Source: Arthrobacter sp. C9C5 (GTDB lineage: Bacteria; Actinomycetota; Actinomycetes; Actinomycetales; Micrococcaceae). From it: 64,000 nt of DNA. How positions within the stretch are numbered: position 1 is the stretch's first letter; each line of letters opens with the position of its first letter. The stretch covers positions 62,001 through 126,000 of the forward strand of contig NZ_JABFMX010000003.1 in the NCBI RefSeq assembly GCF_013359735.1, read 5' to 3'. The notes beneath the pieces are model-generated. The model saw only the letters and a program-made list of their open reading frames with translations, searched no databases and was not told the origin of the DNA. Positions 41,691 to 50,242 of the stretch are shown one piece after another. Made by a program: the position numbers and the translations under genes.

Positions 41691-42926
41691 CTAGCTGCCG
41701 CCGTCGCGCTGGGCGGTTCCGGGCTGCTCGAGGTCCCAGACATCGGCCGCCGCGCCGTGCGGCAGTTCCAGGCGCCATTCCTCACCCGGCGCCGGGTAGG
41801 CGCGCACCGTCGCCGGCACCGAGCCGTGGCGGTAAACTTCCACGATCGAGCCGTCCACGAAGATCCGCAGTTCGTCCCCGCCGGCAACGGTGTCAGCGAA
41901 GACTGCCCGGACCTGCGCCGCCGAGGCCAGGACCAGCCGGATCCGGCCCTCCCCGCCGGTGACCACGGCTTCCGCGTGGCCGGGCAGGTGCAGGGTCCCC
42001 GCGGCACCCCTGACGCGCTGGCGGCCCCGGTAGCCGCGCAGTTCCGGTGCCGGATCGACGGCGAGCGCGTCCCCGTGCACCGCCAGTTGCCGGGGGAAGG
42101 TCAGCAGGCCGGCCCAGCCCGCGGCATCCGTGGCCGCCTGGCCCCGGCCCGCGCGGCCGTCCAGGCCAGACACCTCGTCGGACCAGCCCCACAGCAGGGC
42201 GCGGTCCGGCAGGGACAGGATCTGCGGGGCGTAGAAGTCCGGCCCCAGATCAGCTTTGCCGCCCCGGGCCGGGGTGAAGACCGGCAGCCCCGTGGCGGTG
42301 TCCTCCGCGAGCGATCCCAGCAGGTAGCCCACGCCGCCGGGATGGTGGTGCACGTCCGAGGCGGCCCGGAGGGAGGCCATCAGGAGCCAGGTCTCGGCTC
42401 CGGAGGAGTCCGGCACGCGGACCAGCTGCGGGCACCCCCAGATTCCGGCAGGCAGGTGACTGGCGGCCAGGGCGTCCTCGGTGGTGAACCAGATGCCCTC
42501 ATACCGCCAGTCGCGCAGCTCGTCGGCGCGGTAGAGCAGTACGGCCGCGTGCCCCGAGGCCAGGCCCGCCCCCTGCAGGGCAAAGCGCCGGCCCTGGAAG
42601 GTGAAGAGGAACGGATCGCGCACCGCGGTCACGTGGGGATCCGGCGGCACCGGCGCCGCGGGCTGCCCGTCCTGCTGCCAGACGTCCGGCCCCGGGAGCC
42701 GGGGACGCAGGGCGACGGGGTGCTCTTCCCAGCGGAGCAGGTCCAGGGAACTCAGGTGCCCCCAGCAGGTCCGGCGGTGCTCTGCCGGGTCCGGGTTGTA
42801 GTCGAAGAACACGTGGTACCAGCCATCGAGGTACCGCAGGCCCGCGGGACCGCCCATCCACCCCTGCGCGGGCCGCGGGTGGAACCGCGGGAAGGCGGGA
42901 TCCGAATGGCGAGCCACGGTATCCAT
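41691..42926 (-). CDS. GH32 (beta-fructosidase) homologue lacking both catalytic carboxylates
   Basis: 411 residues with the whole GH32 architecture: five-bladed propeller (HPRPAQGWM, YHVFFDYNP, WGHLSSLDLLRWEEHPVAL, VRDPFLF at 103-105 as the RDP motif) and the C-terminal beta-sandwich (LRIFVDGSIVEVY). But the nucleophile motif, normally WMNDPNG, is WMGGPAG (Gly26 replaces Asp) and the acid/base motif WECP is WGCP (Gly164 replaces Glu). So it should not hydrolyse fructosides by the normal route. The gene is otherwise intact. Start is an ATG without a ribosome site but with TAGTGT 7 nt upstream. Confidence 0.85.
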   Translation of the reverse strand: MDTVARHSDPAFPRFHPRPAQGWMGGPAGLRYLDGWYHVFFDYNPDPAEHRRTCWGHLSSLDLLRWEEHPVALRPRLPGPDVWQQDGQPAAPVPPDPHVTAVRDPFLFTFQGRRFALQGAGLASGHAAVLLYRADELRDWRYEGIWFTTEDALAASHLPAGIWGCPQLVRVPDSSGAETWLLMASLRAASDVHHHPGGVGYLLGSLAEDTATGLPVFTPARGGKADLGPDFYAPQILSLPDRALLWGWSDEVSGLDGRAGRGQAATDAAGWAGLLTFPRQLAVHGDALAVDPAPELRGYRGRQRVRGAAGTLHLPGHAEAVVTGGEGRIRLVLASAAQVRAVFADTVAGGDELRIFVDGSIVEVYRHGSVPATVRAYPAPGEEWRLELPHGAAADVWDLEQPGTAQRDGGS

Positions 42927-43004
42927 GATCAAAACACTACTCGCGCAGGATGCTGGCGGGATGCCCCCGGATAACTCGCAGTGTTCTGTGGGAACCTGTA
43001 AAGC

Positions 43005-43961
43005 ATGAGTTTTCGGCAGGAACGCGCGAGCAGGCACGCAACTTCTGAGTACCCGGCGCCCCAGCTTGGCGCGCCGGACGTGAACCCCGCGCCCGGCAGC
43101 GCCACCGGATTCCTCTTCCTGCTGGGCACCCTTGGCTGTGTGGCTGCCCTCGCCGCCACGTACTACTTCTTCGTGCGGACCACCACCGGCCAGTTCATCG
43201 ACGAATCCGCGCTGGTCGAGGCAGTGGAGATCCACGGCGCGGCTGGCAAGGCGAGCAACAAACTCCTGGACTGGCTGCCCGCGCTCTCCGTGCTGATCGC
43301 CTCCGTGGTGGTCATCTTCGTGACCGTGGCGCGCCGCCGCTGGGCGGCCGCCGGCATCGCCGTCGCCGCCGCCGCGGGCGCCAACGTCGCCACCCAGATT
43401 CTGAAGGATCTGGTCCCGGTGCGGCCGTTCCGCGGGATCGAAACGCTGGAGTTCAACTCGCTCCCGTCCGGCCACACCACCCTGGCGGCCTCGGCCGCGG
43501 CCGCGGTGTTCCTGATGGTCTCGCCGCGCTGGCGGCCGCTGGCCGGCTTCCTGGGCGGCAGCTTCGCCGTCGCCACCGGGGTCTCTACGCTCATCAACCA
43601 GTGGCACCGGCCCGCCGACGTGGTGGCCGCTTTCCTGGTGGTCGGGGCGTTCATGCTGCCGGCGGGCTGGCTGATCATGCGCAAGGGACCCAAGTGGAAC
43701 GTGTGGGACGGCTACAACGGCCACTGGGCCTCCGCCCGGCTGTGGGTTGCCGTCCCGGTGCTGGCGGGGCTCGCCTCCGCCGCGGTGGCCACGTACTCGC
43801 TGCTGAAGATCGCCCCGGGACCGGGGCAGGAGGGCAGCACCACCAACTACTTCTGGGCCGGCACCTCGCTGATCGTCATCACCGGGTACCTGGCCACCGT
43901 CGCCGGTGTGTGGCTGTTCGGCCACGCCGCACGACGCCGGCGCGCCGCCTCCGGCGCCTGA
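43005..43961 (+). CDS. PAP2-family membrane phosphatase
   Basis: 318 residues, about six membrane helices. The three-part phosphatase signature is present: KDLVPVRPF, SLPSGHTTLAA and QWHRPADVVAA, with the catalytic His in the last. Relatives remove phosphate from undecaprenyl diphosphate or phosphatidic acid on the outer face of the membrane. The ATG starts a basic, soluble N-terminus of ~30 residues. It is convergent with the TetR gene through a perfect palindrome. Confidence 0.9.
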   Translation: MSFRQERASRHATSEYPAPQLGAPDVNPAPGSATGFLFLLGTLGCVAALAATYYFFVRTTTGQFIDESALVEAVEIHGAAGKASNKLLDWLPALSVLIASVVVIFVTVARRRWAAAGIAVAAAAGANVATQILKDLVPVRPFRGIETLEFNSLPSGHTTLAASAAAAVFLMVSPRWRPLAGFLGGSFAVATGVSTLINQWHRPADVVAAFLVVGAFMLPAGWLIMRKGPKWNVWDGYNGHWASARLWVAVPVLAGLASAAVATYSLLKIAPGPGQEGSTTNYFWAGTSLIVITGYLATVAGVWLFGHAARRRRAASGA

Positions 43962-43983
43962 GGCCTCCGGCGCCGGAGGCCTC
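43960..43983. terminator. 24-nt perfect palindrome over the PAP2 stop codon
   Basis: Half-site GAGGCCTCCGGC is followed directly by its exact complement; the palindrome overlaps the last two bases of the TGA. It lies between convergent genes and can act as a stem in either transcript. No T-tract. Confidence 0.5.
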
Positions 43984-44009
43984 GTCCGCCGCCTGGGCCC
44001 AGCGCCGCC

Positions 44010-44624
44010 CTAGTCGAGCGCCGCGGCGAGCGCCTTGGCGATCCACTCCCGGTATGCCGGTACCGTCCAGCCTGCGTCCTGCACCATGGCGCGGTACACC
44101 TGGGGATGTCCCAGCGACCAGATGGCTGCGGCGGCCTCGGCGTCGGACATTCCGGAGCTGAGCCCGCCGCGCTCCCGGGCCGCCGCGGCGGCCTCCGCAT
44201 AGCGCCGGAGCCGCTGCTGCCCGCGGTCCCGCTCCAGCTGCGCGGCCGTGTCATCGACGGCCGCGGCCCGGGCGATGACGGCGTTGATGCCGGCGGTGCG
44301 CGGATGAACCTCCACAAACCAGTCCGCCAGCACGGCGATCAGGGCGTCCAAGTCGGCCGCCTGTCGAGTCCGATCCCGCATAAGGTCCAGCACGCCCGCC
44401 TGCGCCCTGGGCCCCGCGGCCGCGCTATCCAACACGGCCGAGAGCAGCGCCGCCTTGTTCCCCACTGAGTTGTAGACCGTCTGGACGGCCACCCCGCTCG
44501 CGGCGGCAATGCCGTCGATGGTGGTCTGGACGTATCCGTCGGCGGCAAACAACCGGCCGGCCGCTTCGACAATCACGTCCCGCGTGCCGGCCGCCTGGAT
44601 GGCCCGGCGCGTCACTTTTTGCAT
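44010..44624 (-). CDS. TetR-family transcriptional regulator
   Basis: 204 residues. N-terminal helix-turn-helix TIDGIAAASGVAVQTVYNSVG (the VYxxxGNK segment continues as NKAALL) follows VIVEAAGRLFAADGY. The C-terminal ligand domain ends in HPQVYRAMVQDAGW. It is divergent from the flavin monooxygenase gene, with a palindrome between them, so it probably represses that gene. Confidence 0.92.
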   Translation of the reverse strand: MQKVTRRAIQAAGTRDVIVEAAGRLFAADGYVQTTIDGIAAASGVAVQTVYNSVGNKAALLSAVLDSAAAGPRAQAGVLDLMRDRTRQAADLDALIAVLADWFVEVHPRTAGINAVIARAAAVDDTAAQLERDRGQQRLRRYAEAAAAARERGGLSSGMSDAEAAAAIWSLGHPQVYRAMVQDAGWTVPAYREWIAKALAAALD

Positions 44625-44649
44625 GGAATTAGACTATCGCTCCACTGAC

Positions 44650-44664
44650 TAGAACGGTATTCTA
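44650..44664. promoter_or_regulatory. Candidate TetR operator
   Basis: TAGAA-CGGTA-TTCTA, perfect 5-5-5, in the 80-bp gap between the divergent tetR and monooxygenase genes, 26 bp from the tetR start. Overlap with both promoters is expected from the short gap. Confidence 0.55.
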
Positions 44665-44704
44665 AATATAAGCAAAAGGATGCCCCAGCAAGGAGGCGGC
44701 GACC

Positions 44705-45871
44705 ATGAACCAGAACAGCCAGCAGCTTGATGCAGTAGTTATCGGCGCGGGCCAGGCGGGGCTGGCCGCCGGCTACCACCTCGCCCGTGCGAAGTTACGG
44801 TTCGAAATCCTTGAGCAGTCCCCGCGGGTGGGCGACGGCTGGCGGCGCCGGTGGGAGTCGCTGCGCCTGTTCACCCCCGCCCAGCACGACGGTCTTCCGG
44901 GCCTGCCCTTCCCGGCGGCACGGAACACCTATCCAGGCAAGGAAGAGTTCGCCGCCTACCTCGAAAACTACGCGGCCCACTTCGGCCTGCCGGTGCGGAC
45001 GGGCGTCCGCGTGGACGCCGTCACGGCGGCAGGTTCGGGGTTCGCCGTCGACACCGCACGCGGGACAGTGCGGGCGCGCAACGTGATCGTGGCAGCCGGC
45101 GCGAACGTCTTCCCCCGCATTCCGAACGCCGCCGCCGGTCTGGATCCGGCCATCAGCCAACTCCACAGCTCCCACTACCGCGGTCCGGCAGAGATCCCGG
45201 ACGGCGAGGTGCTGGTGGTGGGCGCCGGGACCTCGGGTGCGGAGATTGCCCTGGAACTCTCAGCCGGGCACCGGGTGCTGCTCTCCGGCCGGCCCACCCC
45301 CCATATTCCCGACCCCCTGCTCCGCTACGCCGGCGGGGCGTACTGGCGGTTCATCCACTCGGTGCTGACGCTGCACACCCCGGTCGGGCGCAAAGTCGCG
45401 GCGACCTTCCACCAGCGCGGGGCCCCCTTGATCCGCATCTCACCGAAGGATCTTGACCGCGCCGGGGTCGTCCGGATGCCACGGTTCACCGGCACAGCGG
45501 AGGGCCGTCCCGTGTTCGACGGCGGCGCTTCAGCGGAGGTGCGCACGGTCATCTGGGCCACCGGGTTCCGCCCGGACCTGGACTGGGTCCACGGGCCGGA
45601 GCGGGCGCCGTCGGGCTGGCCGCAAACGACGCGGGGCGTTGTCCCCGGCGTGCCGGGGCTGTACTTCGTGGGCCTGCCCTTCCAGTACGCTCTCACTTCG
45701 GGCCTGATCGGCGGCGTCGGCCGGGATGCGGCATATGTGGTGCGGGACTTGGCGCAGCGGGTGCAGGAGCCTTCAGTAGTTGCGGCGGTGCCTGAGCCGC
45801 GGAATGGTGATCGCGAAGACGGCGGCCGCGGCAAAGCCGAGCACGCCGGTGGCACCCACACCGGCCCCTAG
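44705..45871 (+). CDS. Flavin-containing monooxygenase-like FAD/NADPH oxidoreductase
   Basis: 388 residues with two Rossmann motifs: VVIGAGQAGLAAGYHLARA at the N-terminus for FAD and VLVVGAGTSGAEIALELS near residue 175 for NADPH. VIWATGFRPDLDWV and FVGLPFQYAL are the family C-terminal segments. The ATG follows AAGGAGGCG. The last ~33 codons run 99 bp into the end of the convergent MFS gene, giving an unstructured Gly/Glu-rich tail. The likely repressor is the divergent TetR. Confidence 0.9.
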   Translation: MNQNSQQLDAVVIGAGQAGLAAGYHLARAKLRFEILEQSPRVGDGWRRRWESLRLFTPAQHDGLPGLPFPAARNTYPGKEEFAAYLENYAAHFGLPVRTGVRVDAVTAAGSGFAVDTARGTVRARNVIVAAGANVFPRIPNAAAGLDPAISQLHSSHYRGPAEIPDGEVLVVGAGTSGAEIALELSAGHRVLLSGRPTPHIPDPLLRYAGGAYWRFIHSVLTLHTPVGRKVAATFHQRGAPLIRISPKDLDRAGVVRMPRFTGTAEGRPVFDGGASAEVRTVIWATGFRPDLDWVHGPERAPSGWPQTTRGVVPGVPGLYFVGLPFQYALTSGLIGGVGRDAAYVVRDLAQRVQEPSVVAAVPEPRNGDREDGGRGKAEHAGGTHTGP

Positions 45872-46987
45872 CGACGCCGCGGCGGTGACGCCGGAGAGCA
45901 GCACCGGGCCGCCGGTGGCGCCGGCGTCGGCCATGAACCGCCAGAGCCCTAAGAATTGGCCGCGGCCGTTGTCCGGCGAGAAGTCGGCCCCGAGGGTCAT
46001 GTTCAGCCCGGAGCTGATGCCGTTGCCGAACCCGATCAGGAGCGCGGCGAGCAGCAGGCCCACGAATCCGGTGCTGAGCGGGATCAGCAGCATCGCCGTG
46101 CCCATGATGAGCGTGGAGGGCACCGCCACCCATTGGCGGCCCTTGCGGTCCATCAGCTTCCCGGCAGGGTAGAAGACCAGCATGTCGATGGCCCCGGAGA
46201 TGCCGTAAATCAGCGAGGCCTGGGTGGCGTCCATGCCCAGGTGCTCGGCCCATAGCGGGATCACCACCTGGCGGGAGGCGCGCAACGCGCTGAGCAGCAG
46301 GACCCCCAGGCCCACGCTCAGGAACACCCCGGCGTGGGAGGCCGCGACGCTGCGCAGCGTGGGCTGCGGGGCTGGCGTGCCGTCGGCCGGGCCGGGCACC
46401 GCGGCGAGATCCGGGATGGTGACCGACAGTGCCGCGGCCGCGGCCATGGCCACGACGCCTGCCCAGTAGGCGGCGGTGATGCCGCCGAACTGCATCACCG
46501 CGGCGCCGATGAAGGGGCCAATGAAGATGCCGATCCGGTTGACCCCGCCCAAGGTGGAGAGCGCCCGGGCGCGGAGGATGACGGGCACGGCCTCGGTCAG
46601 GTACTTCTGCCGGGCCAGGCTGAACACGCTGGCGGCCATGCCGACCACCACCATCGCCGCGGCCAGCAGCCAGATCCCGTCCGGCACCAGCGGGGAAACG
46701 GCGGCGGCGGCGAGGGCGACGGCGCTCGCGGCCGCCGCCCCGACAATCGCCCACCGCTCGCCGAACTTCAGGGTGATGAGCGACGCCGGCAGGTTGAAGA
46801 ACCACGAGCCGAGCCCAATCAGCGTCACGATCAGGGCCGCGACGGCGACCGAGGCGCCCCGGTCCCGTGCGGACAGTGCCACCACCGGTAGGATCGCTCC
46901 CTCACCGATGCTGAACAGCAGTGCCGGGCCGAAGGCAGGGACGGCGATGCTGCGGAGGCTGAAGGCGGCGGGGCGAGTTGTGGTCAT
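45773..46987 (-). CDS. MFS transporter
   Basis: 404 residues, 12 membrane segments. The start is the second ATG (MTTTRPAAF), which has AGGATGAAAGCG before it; an ATG 9 nt upstream is possible. The inter-helix motif A is modified: DRGASVAVAALI and KLMDRKGRQW (in the second half). Drug or sugar efflux is the common role in this group; the substrate is unknown. The 3' end overlaps the monooxygenase 3' end by 99 bp. Confidence 0.88.
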   Translation of the reverse strand: MTTTRPAAFSLRSIAVPAFGPALLFSIGEGAILPVVALSARDRGASVAVAALIVTLIGLGSWFFNLPASLITLKFGERWAIVGAAAASAVALAAAAVSPLVPDGIWLLAAAMVVVGMAASVFSLARQKYLTEAVPVILRARALSTLGGVNRIGIFIGPFIGAAVMQFGGITAAYWAGVVAMAAAAALSVTIPDLAAVPGPADGTPAPQPTLRSVAASHAGVFLSVGLGVLLLSALRASRQVVIPLWAEHLGMDATQASLIYGISGAIDMLVFYPAGKLMDRKGRQWVAVPSTLIMGTAMLLIPLSTGFVGLLLAALLIGFGNGISSGLNMTLGADFSPDNGRGQFLGLWRFMADAGATGGPVLLSGVTAAASLGAGVGATGVLGFAAAAVFAITIPRLRHRRNY

Positions 46988-47029
46988 CGCTTTCATCCTA
47001 GGCCCGGGTGCGCCCTGGCGGCCGGGAAA

Positions 47030-47764
47030 TCAGCTGTCGAAGTGGGTGTGGATTTCCTCACCCGTGACGTTCTTGAGCACGTCGGCGGCGACGTCGCGGA
47101 GCTTTTGGTTCCGGTTGCTGGACACCCGGGTGAGGATGGCCATCGCCTCGTCCTGCGAGCAGCGGTTCTGCGCCATCACGACGCCGCAGGCCAGGTCGAT
47201 CGAGGTGCGGTGCTCCATGGCTGCCTGCAGGTCCTCGGCGCGGGCCTGGGCGGTGCCGATCCGGACGGCCAGGCGCAGCGCCCGGCCGGCGAGGTCCGCG
47301 AACCCCGAGGCCTCGGCCACGATGGCCGCGGTGAAGACGCCGGTCGAGGAGGCGAAGAAGTTCAGCGCGGCCGCCGAGTCCTCGCCGATTTCCAGGGGCA
47401 CGCCGAGGGTGCTCCGGCAGCCGTGGGCGGCGAGCTGTTGCTGGTATTCGGGCCAGCGCGGGTCCGTGTCCACATTGGCCAGGAGCACGATGCCCCGGGT
47501 GCGCAGCGCCTCGATGCAGGGGCCCTCGCCCAGGCTTTGCTCGATCCGGTCCAAGATCACGGCTTTGCTGCTGCTGCCGGCCACGGTCATGTTTTTCTTC
47601 CGGCGTCGGAGCGTCACACCGCACTCGATATCCGCGCCGACGGACTGGCTCAGGGTGGAAGCGGAAAATTCCGCGAGGCGGTCCAGGAAGTCCTCGACAT
47701 TTTCGGTGCCCACAATGAGGTCCTGCAGCTGGATTGCGGCGTCGTTCCCGGCGTACTTGCTCAT
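47030..47764 (-). CDS. GAF-ANTAR RNA-binding regulator
   Basis: 244 residues. GAF domain at ~25-165 (ILDRIEQSLGEGPCIEAL, LGVPLEI), then an ANTAR domain at ~180-235 (IDLACGVVMAQNRCSQDEA, AMAILTRVSSNRNQKLRDVA). ANTAR domains bind tandem hairpins in nascent RNA to prevent termination; the actinobacterial GAF-ANTAR group is large and its targets are mostly unknown. It starts 17 bp after the MinD-like gene stop, on the same strand, so the two may be co-transcribed. Confidence 0.93.
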   Translation of the reverse strand: MSKYAGNDAAIQLQDLIVGTENVEDFLDRLAEFSASTLSQSVGADIECGVTLRRRKKNMTVAGSSSKAVILDRIEQSLGEGPCIEALRTRGIVLLANVDTDPRWPEYQQQLAAHGCRSTLGVPLEIGEDSAAALNFFASSTGVFTAAIVAEASGFADLAGRALRLAVRIGTAQARAEDLQAAMEHRTSIDLACGVVMAQNRCSQDEAMAILTRVSSNRNQKLRDVAADVLKNVTGEEIHTHFDS

Positions 47765-47780
47765 GGCCTAAATGTAACGG

Positions 47781-49160
47781 CTAAACGTAGCCGTCGACGA
47801 TTGCGGCGGCAATCTCCCGGTACGCCCGACGGGTTTCGGGGCGGAGGGAATCCAGCGTGACGAGGTCACCGTCGGCCACGCCGCGGTCGTGCGGGACGGC
47901 GATCAGCTGGCGGCAGATGCCGGAGAGGTGGTCCTCGATGGCGTCCTTGTCCACGCGCGAGGAGACTTCGTCCTTGTCCGTGATGACCACGACGGCGTTC
48001 CGCGCGAGGTCCTCGTAGCCGTGGCTGGCGAGCCAGTGCAGAGTGCTCCGTGCGCGCTTGGCGCCGCTGACGGCGTAGCCAGCGGCGATGATCAGGTTGT
48101 CCGCGGACTGCAGGATCCCGCTCATCGCGTTGTGCGTGACGCCGGTGCCGCAGTCGGTCAGGGCCACGGAGTAGTAGCCGGAGATGAGCTTGCGGATCCG
48201 CAGGTACTCCTCCGCCGTGAGCGAGTCGGACACCTCCGGATCCTGTTCCCCGGCGATCAGGTGCAGGCGGCCGGCATGGTGCATGTAGCGGGCCAGGGCG
48301 GTCAGCGAATCGATGGATTCGACGTTGCGGAGCAGGTCGCTGATGGTCCGCGGGGCCTGCTGCTGGTAGATCCCCTCGCCGAGGGCGCGCTCCACGAGGT
48401 CGCCCGAGTCCGGGTTGGCGTCGATCGCGCACGGCGGGTCGCCGCGGTATTCGGCCAGGGTCAGTCCGACGCCCACCGTGGTGGAGGTCTTGCCGATGCC
48501 GCCCTTGAGGCTCAGCACCGCGGTGTTGTAGCTGCCCTGGAGCTGGCGGGAAATCCGGCGTGCGAGTTCGTCCTCTTCGCGTTGCCGGGCACTCGGTCCC
48601 AGGTTCAGGCTGCCGCCCGTGAGGTTGTAGAGGGCGCCGCGGAAGCCGCCGACCGGCCGTGGCTTCTGTTCGCGGACGAAGAGGCCCGGCGAGCTGATGA
48701 AGTCCGGCACCGGCGCGTTGGCCAGGGCGGCGGCCCGGCTGGCCGAGCGGGTGGCGCGGGTGGGCTGCGGCGGCACGGAGGCGGCTGCGGCCTCGGGGGC
48801 GTCCGGCTCCTCCGGCTCCTGCGGCACTGCCGGCGCCGCCGACGTCGGCGGGGCGACGGGCGGCCGCGGCGCAGCCGGGACCTGACTGATCACCGGAGTG
48901 GCTCCGGTAGCCGGGTTTCCAAAGCGTTCATCGGCGGCCTCGGCGGCCTGGGCCCAGGAGCTGCTGCGCGGCGGGGCCGGGCGGGCGGGGGCTTCTGAGG
49001 GCTCCGCGGGGATGCTGCGGGGGTTGACGACCGGCATGGTTCCTGTCCGGACAGCTGGATTCTCACCATCGGCACGACGCAGGTCGCGGCGACGGCGAAG
49101 TTCAGGCTGTCCTGAGTTTTCAGCAGTGGCAGCTGAGTTGTCTTCCACCGATTCGGGCAT
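47781..49160 (-). CDS. MinD/ParA-like ATPase with long proline-rich N-terminus
   Basis: 459 residues. Residues ~1-200 are low-complexity (Pro/Ala/Glu, basic RRRRDLRRAD near the start), then the ATPase domain with deviant Walker A LKGGIGKTSTTVG, switch AIDANPDSGDLVE and late TDKDEVSSRVDKDA. The architecture is that of EspI/ESX-associated or MinD-like proteins of Actinobacteria that link to secretion or polar processes. No ESX genes are in this window, so the role is open. The chosen ATG is 12 codons after a GTG with no ribosome site. Confidence 0.85.
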   Translation of the reverse strand: MPESVEDNSAATAENSGQPELRRRRDLRRADGENPAVRTGTMPVVNPRSIPAEPSEAPARPAPPRSSSWAQAAEAADERFGNPATGATPVISQVPAAPRPPVAPPTSAAPAVPQEPEEPDAPEAAAASVPPQPTRATRSASRAAALANAPVPDFISSPGLFVREQKPRPVGGFRGALYNLTGGSLNLGPSARQREEDELARRISRQLQGSYNTAVLSLKGGIGKTSTTVGVGLTLAEYRGDPPCAIDANPDSGDLVERALGEGIYQQQAPRTISDLLRNVESIDSLTALARYMHHAGRLHLIAGEQDPEVSDSLTAEEYLRIRKLISGYYSVALTDCGTGVTHNAMSGILQSADNLIIAAGYAVSGAKRARSTLHWLASHGYEDLARNAVVVITDKDEVSSRVDKDAIEDHLSGICRQLIAVPHDRGVADGDLVTLDSLRPETRRAYREIAAAIVDGYV

Positions 49161-49296
49161 CTTTTGGTTTCTCCCCCAGGACTCACCGCGGAGCACGCTG
49201 CGGCGCTTGTTGTGACTTCTTTCAAAGAGCCAGTCTAGGCGCAGTCGCCAGCACCCTTAGCTTCGGCCGGATCCGTGGCCCGATTTTGGGGCCGCC

Positions 49297-50112
49297 TCAG
49301 TGGTGGGCGCGGGTCTCCTGCAGACGCCGGATGAACCACCGGGACTGCTCCGGTCCGTACGGAAGGATCGGCACGGCTTTGGTGGCGTCGTTCGGCGTCT
49401 CGCGGGTGGCCTGGGTTGCCTGCCGCACGGCGGTGCTCATGGTGTTGGCCATGGTTTTGACGAACTGGTCGCTGCACGGTTCGCCGTGGCCCGGGATCAG
49501 GAACTCGTAGCGGTGCCGCAACGCGGACAGGTGCCGCAGGGCATCGGCCCACTCCTCCGGGAACGAATCCTCGAAGGACGGGTGTGCGCCCTGTTCCACC
49601 AGGTCACCGGCGAACAGCGTGGTGCCCGTCCCCACGAGCAGGTCGCCATCGGTGTGGCCGCGTCCCAGGTAGAAAAGTGTTGCCGTCTGGCCGCCCAGGT
49701 CCACCAGGACGGGCTGGTCCTTGACGATCGCGTTCGGCACCACCAGCTCCACAGAGCTGCCCTCGCCGGCAGCCATTTCCGGTTCCGCCGACGCGACGAA
49801 GTGCCGCTGGGCGTCGCCGTTCTCTTCGATGTCCGCCGCGCAGTTTTCGTGCCCCCAGAACTCGGTCACGCCGTCGTCGGCGAAAATGGCGTTGCCAAAG
49901 AAGTGGTCGTAGTGGGCATGCGTGTTGACGACCACCAGCGGCAGCTGCGTCTTTTCTCGCACGGCATCCAGGATCTCGCGGCCCTGCCGGGGCCCGCCGC
50001 CGGTATCGATCACCATGGCGCGTTCGGTGCCCACAACCAGGCCGGTGTTGAGCAGGGATCCTTGGGTAGTCAGTACGTAGTTGTCCTGACCGACCTCGAG
50101 CCATCGTGACAT
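49297..50112 (-). CDS. Metallo-beta-lactamase fold hydrolase
   Basis: 271 residues; CGGAGATTTC precedes the ATG. Metal ligands are visible: THAHYDH, GRGHTDGD and PGHGEPC, and the leading VIDTGGGPRQGREIL. It belongs to the quinoprotein-relay/glyoxalase II-like subgroup with a simple MBL domain, with unknown substrate. A C-terminal tail of ~35 residues ends RRLQETRAHH. A stretch of 136 bp separates it from the MinD-like gene with nothing notable. Confidence 0.88.
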   Translation of the reverse strand: MSRWLEVGQDNYVLTTQGSLLNTGLVVGTERAMVIDTGGGPRQGREILDAVREKTQLPLVVVNTHAHYDHFFGNAIFADDGVTEFWGHENCAADIEENGDAQRHFVASAEPEMAAGEGSSVELVVPNAIVKDQPVLVDLGGQTATLFYLGRGHTDGDLLVGTGTTLFAGDLVEQGAHPSFEDSFPEEWADALRHLSALRHRYEFLIPGHGEPCSDQFVKTMANTMSTAVRQATQATRETPNDATKAVPILPYGPEQSRWFIRRLQETRAHH

Positions 50113-50242
50113 GAAATCTCCGTATTCCGACGCTGTGCCGGCATGGTTGGTGCGATGTTCTGGCCTCGATTCTACCCATCGCATCCGGCATCACCGGCAC
50201 TCACCGCGCACACGCAGCACGGTGCCGGGGAGGAGCGGACCC

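Noticed and set aside
40638..42974. 778-codon open frame opposite menC and the GH32-like gene
   Set aside because: Spans two unrelated genes on the other strand and their gap; no domain seen.
42927..43925. Upstream extension of the GH32-like frame to 744 codons
   Set aside because: The extra part is antisense to the PAP2 phosphatase gene, and GH32 proteins start near the HPRPAQGWM segment.
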